A stretch of DNA of 64,000 bases. Source: Alistipes provencensis. Lineage in GTDB: Bacteria > Bacteroidota > Bacteroidia > Bacteroidales > Rikenellaceae. The notes beneath the pieces are model-generated. The model saw only the letters and a program-made list of their open reading frames with translations, had not been told where the DNA came from and searched no databases. Location of the stretch: contig NZ_LT559262.1 of NCBI RefSeq assembly GCF_900083545.1, forward strand, positions 1,526,397 to 1,590,396, given 5' to 3'. Positions 53,207 to 59,937 of the stretch are shown one piece after another; the stretch's first letter is position 1, and every line of letters begins with the position of its first letter. A program made the translations under genes and the position numbers.

Positions 53207-54388
53207 ATGAAAACTTCCAAACTGTTCATTTACCTGACGCTGCTGCTTTTCCTCGCGCCGGCGGTCACTTCGTGTTCGGACGATGACGACATGGACATCC
53301 CCGGACATACCATACCGCCCAAGGCGGTCCTCTCGTCGGACAAGACCTCGTTCGAGGCCCTGACCGGAGCCGCGTTCGTACTCGAAGCCACCGTGACACA
53401 GGGCTACAACGTGCAGCACGAATGGAAGATCGGCGACATGGTCATCGGGCAGGAGGCACGGCTGGAATACGCCTTTGCCGATCCGGGGACCTTCGAGGTC
53501 GTCTATTCGGCCCTGAACGGCTACGGCGCCGACCGTCATCCCTTCACGGTCGAGGTTTCGCAGGGGGCCAACCCCGGCATCACGTTCTCGACCGACAAGC
53601 GCACGTTCGAGCGCAGTATCGGCGAGATGGTCCGGCTGTCGGCCACGCTGACCGGCATCACCGGCACCCATTCGTGGCAGGTCGACAACAAGGAGGTCTC
53701 GACCTCGGAGCGGCTGGACTACTCCGTCGCAACGGCCGGTACGAAGCTCATCAAGCATACGCTGACCTACGACGAGGGTACGACCTACACCACGCAGTTC
53801 ACGCTGACGGCCGTCAAGAGCGATTACGGCAACTGGTTCAAGTGGCGCGAGGGCAAGGACTACGTCATCTGCCTGAAGAACGACCTGACGAAGGTCGTGG
53901 CCGCCGACGTGAACAATCCTGCGGCGCCCTACAACGTCGAGACGTGGGACGGCAGCGAGAAACAGATGTTCCGCAAGGGGTATTATTTCGGTTACGGTCC
54001 CGTACCGGCGCTGGAGTACTACAACTTCTACAACGTGGCCACGCACAGCGTGCTGCAGTGGACGGGCAACGCATGGCCCAACAACCCGGTCGATCCCGTC
54101 ACGGGAGCCATGGGCGCTGACCCGTGGGACGCTTGGTTCATGGATGTGAACAGCTCGGGCGACGTGCGTTTCGTACACTTCTTCGCCCTCTGGGACAGCC
54201 ATCCCAATCCGTCGCCCGATCTGATGAGCAGTTGTCTGACAGTGACCGAAAACGGCACGAAGATCGGCGTCTACTCGTTCTACTGCTGCGGAGCGGACGG
54301 ACGCCCGGATTTCGTGAACTATCAGGCGCTCGGCGACAAGTATTTCGAATTCAAGATGATCGCGGTGGAGGACATGCCGCAGCCTTAA
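53207..54388 (+). CDS. PKD-like surface lipoprotein of the locus
   Basis: The 393-aa product has a lipoprotein signal (FLAPAVTSC) followed by an acidic SDDDD run, then two PKD-like beta-sandwiches (about 40-120 and 125-205, with QHEWKIGD and THSWQVDN). The C-terminal region (about 215-393) is Trp- and Tyr-rich (WFKWREGKDYVICLKN; YYNFYNVATHSVLQWTG) and looks like a carbohydrate-binding, possibly ricin-type fold. The role is inferred as glycan binding at the cell surface. It is followed by a hairpin with T-run at 54397-54433. Confidence 0.75.
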   Translation: MKTSKLFIYLTLLLFLAPAVTSCSDDDDMDIPGHTIPPKAVLSSDKTSFEALTGAAFVLEATVTQGYNVQHEWKIGDMVIGQEARLEYAFADPGTFEVVYSALNGYGADRHPFTVEVSQGANPGITFSTDKRTFERSIGEMVRLSATLTGITGTHSWQVDNKEVSTSERLDYSVATAGTKLIKHTLTYDEGTTYTTQFTLTAVKSDYGNWFKWREGKDYVICLKNDLTKVVAADVNNPAAPYNVETWDGSEKQMFRKGYYFGYGPVPALEYYNFYNVATHSVLQWTGNAWPNNPVDPVTGAMGADPWDAWFMDVNSSGDVRFVHFFALWDSHPNPSPDLMSSCLTVTENGTKIGVYSFYCCGADGRPDFVNYQALGDKYFEFKMIAVEDMPQP

Positions 54389-54396
54389 ACCAACGG

Positions 54397-54433
54397 CCGT
54401 TCCCGGGCGGGCGGGTCCTGCCCGGGCGGTTTT
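54397..54433 (+). terminator. Internal terminator-like hairpin in the locus
   Basis: CCCGGGC (54402-54408) pairs with GCCCGGG (54420-54426), extended by CCG/CGG, and TTTT follows. It lies inside the operon, 9 nt after the PKD lipoprotein stop, so it could reduce expression of the nucleoside hydrolase and transporter. Confidence 0.6.
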
Positions 54434-54447
54434 AAAAACTACGCACC

Positions 54448-55482
54448 ATGAAACACATCGCATTACTGGGCTGTCTGTGCCTGCTGGCGGGCGGCTGTTC
54501 GCAGCCGGCCGAAGTTCCCGAGCCCATACCGGTGATTTTCGACACCGACCCCGGCAACGACATCGACGACGTGCTGGCATTGCAGATGCTTCTCAACTAC
54601 CACAAGGAGGGACGGATCGACCTGCGCGGCATCGGCATCGGCAAGATGTATCCCCGGGCCATCGAGTACGTCGACGCCTACTGCCGTCACAACGGCCTGA
54701 ACGACATCCCGCTGGGCTATGTCTACGACGGGGCCAATCCCCTGCCCGAGGCGGGCGACTATGTGACCGGGACGCTCGACACGCTGATCGGCGGCAAACC
54801 CATTCTCACCCCTGCGCGGAGCATTGCCGACGACATTCCCGAGGGGTACAAACTCTACCGCCGGCTGTTGGCCGAGGCGGCCGATTCGTCGGTGGTATTC
54901 ATCGCCGTCGGGCCCTACACCAACGTAGCGCGGCTGCTGGAATCCCCCGGGGATGAGTTCAGTCCCCTGACGGGCCGCGAACTGGCGGCCCGCAAGGTGC
55001 GGCTGCTCTCGGTGATGGGCGGCACCTACAATGACGACGTCTTCAACAACCCGGAGTGGAACGTCATGCAGGACCTCGGGGCGTCGCGGACGCTCTTCGC
55101 CGAGTGGCCCACGCCGCTCGTGGCCAGCGGTTCGGAGGTCGGGACCCGCATCCTCTACCCGGCGTCGAGTGTGCTCCGGGATTTCGAAGGGGGCGAGGCG
55201 GCGCCGCTGTGCGTCTCCTACAAGATTTACAAGCCGATGCCCTACGACCGTCCTACATGGGACCTGACGTCGGTGCTATATGCCATAGAGCCCGAAGGGA
55301 GTTGTCTGGGCGTCTCCGAACCCGGAACGATCACGATCGCCGAGGACGGGTACAGCCGTTTCACGCCCGATCCCGCAGGCCGTCACCGCTACATGACCAT
55401 TGCCCCGGAGGATATTCCGGGGGCTGCCGCCCGGCTGGTGGAGAGCTGTACGGGGCGGCGCGCCGAAAATAATCCGAATTAA
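54448..55482 (+). CDS. Nucleoside hydrolase-family lipoprotein
   Basis: Nucleoside hydrolases split ribonucleosides into base and ribose. The 344-aa product has a lipoprotein signal (LLAGGC) and the calcium-binding start FDTDPGNDIDDVLAL with Asp32, Asp34, Asp38, Asp40 and Asp41. It also has the later TPARSIADD, VFIAVGPYTNVARLL and WNVMQDLGASRTLFA segments typical of IUNH proteins. The lipid anchor implies a periplasmic or surface enzyme, feeding ribose to ribokinase. Activity on other ribofuranosides is possible. Confidence 0.88.
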   Translation: MKHIALLGCLCLLAGGCSQPAEVPEPIPVIFDTDPGNDIDDVLALQMLLNYHKEGRIDLRGIGIGKMYPRAIEYVDAYCRHNGLNDIPLGYVYDGANPLPEAGDYVTGTLDTLIGGKPILTPARSIADDIPEGYKLYRRLLAEAADSSVVFIAVGPYTNVARLLESPGDEFSPLTGRELAARKVRLLSVMGGTYNDDVFNNPEWNVMQDLGASRTLFAEWPTPLVASGSEVGTRILYPASSVLRDFEGGEAAPLCVSYKIYKPMPYDRPTWDLTSVLYAIEPEGSCLGVSEPGTITIAEDGYSRFTPDPAGRHRYMTIAPEDIPGAAARLVESCTGRRAENNPN

Positions 55483-55495
55483 AAACCGACCGACT

Positions 55496-56500
55496 ATGTT
55501 TATCGTAAACAACTATCCGCTGGCCGTTCTCTTCTGCATCGTGACGATGCTCTGCTGGGGTTCTTGGGGCAACACCCAGAAGATGGCCGCCCGTACATGG
55601 CGCTACGAACTCTTTTATTGGGACTACACGATCGGCATGCTGCTGTTCTCGTTGCTCGCGGCTTTCACGCTGGGCAGCTTCGGCAGCGAGGGCCGCAGTT
55701 TCCTCACCGACATCGCGCAGGTCGAGACCGGAAAGATGTGCAGCGCCCTGCTGGGCGGCGTGATCTTCAACGCTTCGAATATCCTGCTGTCGGCGTCGGT
55801 CTCCATCGCCGGCATGGCTGTGGCTTTCCCGCTGGGGGTCGGCATCGCACTGGTGCTGGGGGTCGTCGTCAACTACATTGGGGCGCCCAAGGGCGATCCC
55901 GTCCTGCTGTTCATCGGTGTGGCGCTGATCGTCGTGGCGGTCGTCTGCAACGGGATAGCCGCCGGACGCGGAGGTGGCGGAAAGGAGTCGCCGAACCGCA
56001 AGGGCATCCTGCTGGCCGTGCTGGCGGGCGTGCTGATGTCGCTCTTCTACCGTTTCGTGGCCGCGGCCATGGACCTCACGGATTTCACCGCTCCGCGGGC
56101 CGGGATGGCCACGCCGTACAGCGCCTTCGTGATCTTCTCGGTGGGTGTGTTCCTGAGTAACTTCGTTTTCAACACGCTGGTCATGAAACGCCCGTTCGTC
56201 GGGGCGCCGGTCTCCTACCGGCAGTATTTTCAGGGAGGGCTCTCGACCCATCTGGTCGGTGTGTTGGGCGGCTGCATCTGGGCGTTGGGAACGTTGTTCA
56301 GCTACATCGCGGCCGGAAAGGCCGGTGCCGCCGTCTCCTATGCGCTGGGGCAGGGTGCGCCGATGGTCGCCGCGCTCTGGGGCGTGTTCGTCTGGAAAGA
56401 GTTCAAGGGGGCGGGCGGTTCCGTGAAACGGCTGCTGGGGCTGATGTTCCTGCTGTTCGTGGTCGGACTGGCGCTGATCGTCGTCTCCGGGGGGAGCTGA
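55496..56500 (+). CDS. Ten-helix permease of the GRP/ureide-permease (RusT-like) group
   Basis: The 334-aa product is an inner-membrane protein with about ten helices, beginning YPLAVLFCIVTMLCWGSWGN and containing KGDPVLLFIGVALIVVAVVC and SYALGQGAPMVAALWG. The GSWGNT motif and helix pattern fit the DMT-superfamily sugar/ureide permeases seen next to nucleoside hydrolase and ribokinase genes. A ribose or nucleoside substrate is inferred from context. The ATG at 55496 follows the nucleoside hydrolase gene by 13 nt; a terminator follows. Confidence 0.8.
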   Translation: MFIVNNYPLAVLFCIVTMLCWGSWGNTQKMAARTWRYELFYWDYTIGMLLFSLLAAFTLGSFGSEGRSFLTDIAQVETGKMCSALLGGVIFNASNILLSASVSIAGMAVAFPLGVGIALVLGVVVNYIGAPKGDPVLLFIGVALIVVAVVCNGIAAGRGGGGKESPNRKGILLAVLAGVLMSLFYRFVAAAMDLTDFTAPRAGMATPYSAFVIFSVGVFLSNFVFNTLVMKRPFVGAPVSYRQYFQGGLSTHLVGVLGGCIWALGTLFSYIAAGKAGAAVSYALGQGAPMVAALWGVFVWKEFKGAGGSVKRLLGLMFLLFVVGLALIVVSGGS

Positions 56501-56520
56501 TAAAAAATATTGTAGATGGA

Positions 56521-56547
56521 AAGGCCGTGAACAATCACGGCCTTTTT
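56521..56547 (+). terminator. Intrinsic terminator of the main locus transcript
   Basis: A perfect 10-bp stem AAGGCCGTGA/TCACGGCCTT (56521-56530 with 56535-56544), ACAA loop and TTT after it. It lies between the permease gene and the GH43 pair. Confidence 0.9.
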
Positions 56548-56599
56548 CGGTCGTGCAGGGGCCTGATTGGTCAGATAGTTACAATTTGTGGGAATATTT

Positions 56600-56633
56600 T
56601 TTCATTCTCCACAGGGTAGGATGCCTATCTTTG
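56600..56633 (+). promoter_or_regulatory. Probable promoter of the GH43-like pair
   Basis: TTTC (56600-56603), 22 nt, then TATCTTTG (56626-56633). The -7 is perfect; the -33 is weak and the spacing slightly long. Transcription would start near 56640, 17 nt before the ATG at 56657. Confidence 0.55.
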
Positions 56634-56656
56634 TGTTATCTGCAAAATCTATCCGC

Positions 56657-57733
56657 ATGAAGAGCCTCTTTTTACTTTTATCGCTCCTGCTTGCCGGCTG
56701 CGGCGGGAGTTACAACAATCCGCTGGATGTCGCTTTCGGCGACCCGTTCGTGCTGGCGGCTTCCGACGGTCGTTTCTATATGTACGGTACGGGCGGGGCC
56801 GCGGCCGGATTCCGGGTCTGCGTGTCGGACGATCTCGTCACATGGCGGGATGCCGGCGTCGCCTATCAGCGCGGTGAGGAGAGTTGGGGCGTCGACTGCT
56901 TCTGGGCTCCCGAGGTGTACGAGCGCGACGGCCGTTATTACCTGTTTTACAGCGCCAACTGGCGGGAGAATCCGAACGGGGATGCCGAAACGTTCCGGAT
57001 CGGTGTCGCCGTGTCCGATTCGCCGGCCGGACCGTTCACCGATATGTACGACCGTCCGATTTTTGACCCCGGCTATCCGGTGATCGACGCCAATGTGTTT
57101 TGGGACGACGACGGAAGCGTTTATCTCTACTATTCCCGCTGCTGCTACAAGCACAGTGTGGAGAGCGGGGTTTCGGAGTGGGCGCGCCGCGAAGGACTGT
57201 ACGACGAGATCGAGGAGAGCTGGGTCTACGGCGTCCGGATGAAGCCCGATTTCAGCGGGATCATCGGCCAACCGGTGGCATTGCTGATGCCGCCGGCGAC
57301 GATGGACGATCCTCAGGCGGAGTGGGAGAGCCGTTCGGTCACCTCCCGGGAGGTGAACCGCCGCTGGACCGAGGGCTCTTTCCTTCTGAAGGACGACGGG
57401 CGGTATTATATGATGTATTCGGCCAATTTTTACGGCGGGGAGCACTACGCCGTGGGGTATGCCACCTCCGATTCGCCGCTCGGACCCTTTGTGAAATCGG
57501 CCGACAATCCCGTGCTGCAGAAGAATACGGACCGCGGCGGGGATGTGACCGGCACGGGCCACAACATGGTGCTTACACTCGCCGACGGCGGCCGCTATTG
57601 CGTGTACCACGGACGGACCTCGGCGACAGGGGACCGGCGCGTCGTCTTTATCGACCCCATGGAGATAACCCCCGAAGGAAAACTGGTCGTTCACGGTCCG
57701 TCGACGGACTGCCGGCCCAAACCCAGATTGTGA
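56657..57733 (+). CDS. GH43-like five-bladed propeller glycosidase, first
   Basis: The start was set at ATG 56657; the longer frame begins before the promoter. The 358-aa product has a lipoprotein signal (LLLAGC) and a GH43-type propeller: the base Asp29 in GDPFV, the pKa-modulating Asp in VIDANVF, the acid Glu in RWTEGSF, and the strand pattern WAPEVYERDGRYYLFYS. GH43 enzymes cleave arabino- or xylo-furanosides. It overlaps no neighbour and is 1 nt before the next gene. Confidence 0.85.
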   Translation: MKSLFLLLSLLLAGCGGSYNNPLDVAFGDPFVLAASDGRFYMYGTGGAAAGFRVCVSDDLVTWRDAGVAYQRGEESWGVDCFWAPEVYERDGRYYLFYSANWRENPNGDAETFRIGVAVSDSPAGPFTDMYDRPIFDPGYPVIDANVFWDDDGSVYLYYSRCCYKHSVESGVSEWARREGLYDEIEESWVYGVRMKPDFSGIIGQPVALLMPPATMDDPQAEWESRSVTSREVNRRWTEGSFLLKDDGRYYMMYSANFYGGEHYAVGYATSDSPLGPFVKSADNPVLQKNTDRGGDVTGTGHNMVLTLADGGRYCVYHGRTSATGDRRVVFIDPMEITPEGKLVVHGPSTDCRPKPRL

Positions 57734-57734
57734 T

Positions 57735-58682
57735 ATGAAACGTCTGTTTTTATTGATCCCGGCGCTGTTCGTCCTGACCGGTGCGATGTCGGGGCCTGCG
57801 GACGGCTCTCGGAAGGTGCCTCTGGCCGATCCGTTCATCCTGCTTTACGATGGGGTATATTACGCTTACGGCACGGGTGCCGTGAACGGCATCGAGGTGT
57901 GGACTTCCCGGGACCTGATGTCTTGGAAACGGGCGCAGGGCGGCGCCCGCGAAGGGTTGGCACTGCATCGCTCGGATGTCTGGGGCGAGAAATGGTTCTG
58001 GGCTCCCGAGGTCTACCGGCTGAATGGGCGGTTTTACATGTATTTCTCCGCCGAGGAGCACATTTGCGTTGCTGTCTCCGACTCGCCGCTGGGGCCTTTC
58101 GTGCAGCAGGAGAAGAAGCCGATGATCGCTGACGAGAAATGTATCGACAATACGCTGTTCATCGATGATGACGGCCGGGCGTATATGTATTTCGACCGCT
58201 TCAACGACGGGCTGAATATTTGGGTCGTCGAGATGGAGGACGACTATGTGACGATGAAAAAGGAGACGATGCGGCCGTGTATTCATGTTTCACAGCCTTG
58301 GGAGGAGGTGTGGCCCCGCGTGAACGAGGGGTGTTTCGTGATTAAAAGGAACGGAACCTACTATATGGTCTATTCGGCCAACAGCTATGAAAGCCCGTCC
58401 TATGGGATTGGCTGTGCGACGGCCGGTTCGCCGCTGGGACCTTGGACGAAATACGGCCATAATCCGTTGTTGCAGAATCCCGGCGAGTTGGTCGGTGTGG
58501 GGCACAGTGCGCTGTTTTGCGATGAGGAAGGCCGGCTGAAGATCGTCTTCCATGCCCACAAAAGCCGGGAAGCGATCCATCCCCGTGAGATGTATATCTC
58601 CGACGTGCGGTTCCGGGACGGGCAGGAGTGCCGCCTGATGGAGATCGATCCCGAATACACGACTCCGGTGATTGCGGAGTAG
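57735..58682 (+). CDS. GH43-like five-bladed propeller glycosidase, second
   Basis: The 315-aa product has a signal peptide ending around LTGAMS and a GH43-type propeller with Asp32 in LADPFI, WAPEVYRLNGRFYMYFS, the ID in CIDNTLF and the acid Glu in VNEGCF. It is related to the upstream GH43-like protein but shorter and without a lipobox, so it may be periplasmic. Only 1 nt separates the two genes. Arabinofuranosidase-type activity is inferred from fold; substrate not assigned. Confidence 0.85.
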   Translation: MKRLFLLIPALFVLTGAMSGPADGSRKVPLADPFILLYDGVYYAYGTGAVNGIEVWTSRDLMSWKRAQGGAREGLALHRSDVWGEKWFWAPEVYRLNGRFYMYFSAEEHICVAVSDSPLGPFVQQEKKPMIADEKCIDNTLFIDDDGRAYMYFDRFNDGLNIWVVEMEDDYVTMKKETMRPCIHVSQPWEEVWPRVNEGCFVIKRNGTYYMVYSANSYESPSYGIGCATAGSPLGPWTKYGHNPLLQNPGELVGVGHSALFCDEEGRLKIVFHAHKSREAIHPREMYISDVRFRDGQECRLMEIDPEYTTPVIAE

Positions 58683-58863
58683 CCGGGTTGCAGGATCGAG
58701 AAAGGAATTGCCGGCGCTGCGCTCATGGTGCCCGAAATTGACTCGCTTCGTGGCGGCTGGGATTGACTCGCTTCACTCCGCGTTCTTTGGGAATTGACTT
58801 CGCTGCGCTCGTCTTTCCCCTGCCTGCCGGCGGCATCCCTGCAAGACGGAGAATGCAAAAGAA

Positions 58864-58890
58864 AGCCGCTGTTCGGCGGCTGACTTTTCG
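58864..58890 (+). terminator. Possible terminator of the GH43 pair
   Basis: AGCCGC (58864-58869) pairs with GCGGCT (58876-58881), followed by GACTTTTCG. The stem is short, so termination may be partial. Confidence 0.5.
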
Positions 58891-58934
58891 TTTTCAGAAC
58901 GATTTCGAATAAATTCGATTCGTCCTGAAAAACA

Positions 58935-58965
58935 AAAAGGGCTGTAACCGAGTTACAGCCCTTTT
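58935..58965. terminator. Strong bidirectional terminator beside tRNA-Ser
   Basis: A perfect 14-bp stem AAAAGGGCTGTAAC/GTTACAGCCCTTTT (58935-58948 with 58952-58965) with a 3-nt loop; T-runs occur on both strands. It can end the minus-strand tRNA transcript. Confidence 0.9.
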
Positions 58966-58985
58966 CTTTTGCATTTTCCGTTTTG

Positions 58986-59073
58986 CGGAAAGAAGGGGAT
59001 TCGAACCCCTGAAACCCTTTAGGGGTTTACTCGCTTTCCAGGCGGGCCAGTTCAACCACTCCTGCATCTTTCC
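58986..59073 (-). tRNA. tRNA-Ser (GGA)
   Basis: On the minus strand the acceptor arms GGAAAGA (59073-59067) and TCTTTCC pair perfectly. The T-arm GGGG-TTCGAAT-CCCC is canonical and the variable arm is long (AAACCC/GGGTTT), as in class II tRNAs. The anticodon loop CTGGAAA gives anticodon GGA for Ser codons UCC/UCU. The discriminator is G and CCA is not encoded. The anticodon stem has one C-A mismatch, unusual but tolerable. Confidence 0.93.
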
Positions 59074-59194
59074 GAAAGGTGCCCCAAAAGTACGCAATAT
59101 TTCCTGATTCTGCAAATGACAGCCCCAATTTTCTGCGGGAAGCCCTTTGCAGAATCTCTTATGCATCGGAACGGGTGGAGCGGCGGCGGGACTT

Positions 59195-59575
59195 CTAAGG
59201 CCGTTCAATGCGGATCTTCCGGACCGGTTTTTCCTCTTCAGCCTCTTTGTGCAGGACTGCGAGCACCTCGGCGGCGATTTCGGGAAGTGTCCATACGGCG
59301 TTCGGCCGACGGGCGTAGAGACGGTCGCAGGCGGTTTTGATCGGTTCGAGCAGTGCTGTCGTCACCACGATATGCGGAGGGAGCTTCATCCCCGAGAGAT
59401 CGTATTTCTCCTCCTTGAGGTAGTTGAGAAAGGTGTCGTAGGTCGCTCCGAGGTATTTGCCGTATGCCTTGTAAATCCGTTTGTAGTTGCGGTTGGAATT
59501 TCCGTCTTCGTAATAGAAGGTTTTGAGCGACCGTGCGACGGCAACGCGCAGTTTCAGGTGGTTGGGATCGTACAT
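59195..59575 (-). CDS. Small conserved-looking protein of unknown function
   Basis: The 126-aa product (MYDPNHLKLRVAVARSLKTF) is basic in its first half, with Tyr/Lys-rich helices (YEDGNSNRNYKRIYKAYGKY), then a helical segment ending LYARRPNAVWTLPEIAAEVL and a charged tail. It has no signal peptide, and codon use looks normal. It is upstream of the tRNA-Ser gene on the same strand. I do not recognise a family. A near-consensus -7 on the minus strand (TAGTTTTTG, one extra base) lies around 59614-59622. Confidence 0.55.
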   Translation of the reverse strand: MYDPNHLKLRVAVARSLKTFYYEDGNSNRNYKRIYKAYGKYLGATYDTFLNYLKEEKYDLSGMKLPPHIVVTTALLEPIKTACDRLYARRPNAVWTLPEIAAEVLAVLHKEAEEEKPVRKIRIERP

Positions 59576-59937
59576 GATGATCGAATTTTTGGGTTGTTAA
59601 ACTTCGGCCGGCAAAAACTACCATGTATGTACGAAGGGGGCGACAGCGACTATGGATCGATTAAGATCGTAACGGCACGGTCGGAACTCCCGCCGGATAC
59701 CGTAGTTGTGCAGGTCCTGTTATGTTCATAAAACAAAAATCCGGTTTAGAAACCGTACGGGCAACTCCTGTCCTAATGGTTAAGATTAAATTATAAAATC
59801 TTATTGTATAATAAAAGATGTAATATGGCGTAACAGGTATATTTCGGGCGTGAAAATCAAATTCGGACCGCTTACGGCGCGGTCTTCCGAGATCGGGAAC
59901 CGGGCTGTTTTTCAAGCCTGCGGCGCCGGTCGACGGG
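59576..59937. other. AT-rich intergenic region
   Basis: The region is clearly more A/T-rich than its neighbours (about 59770-59830). It holds no convincing gene, only a low-quality minus-strand frame at 59661-59915, and no strong terminator for tamL was identified. Confidence 0.65.

Larger units (their letters stand above)
58683..58985. other. Intergenic region with short direct repeats and two hairpins
   Basis: No gene is seen. ATTGACTCGCTTC-like words recur at 58737, 58762 and 58793 (third one partial). A hairpin and T-rich tract follow at 58864-58890, and a strong terminator at 58935-58965 precedes the tRNA gene. Confidence 0.7.

Noticed and set aside
58737..58805. Possible CRISPR-like repeats
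   Set aside because: Repeats are short, uneven and only partly conserved, with no spacer regularity and no cas genes.
59661..59915. 84-aa minus-strand open frame in the AT-rich gap
   Set aside because: It has no start context, no family pattern and covers the A/T-rich spacer.
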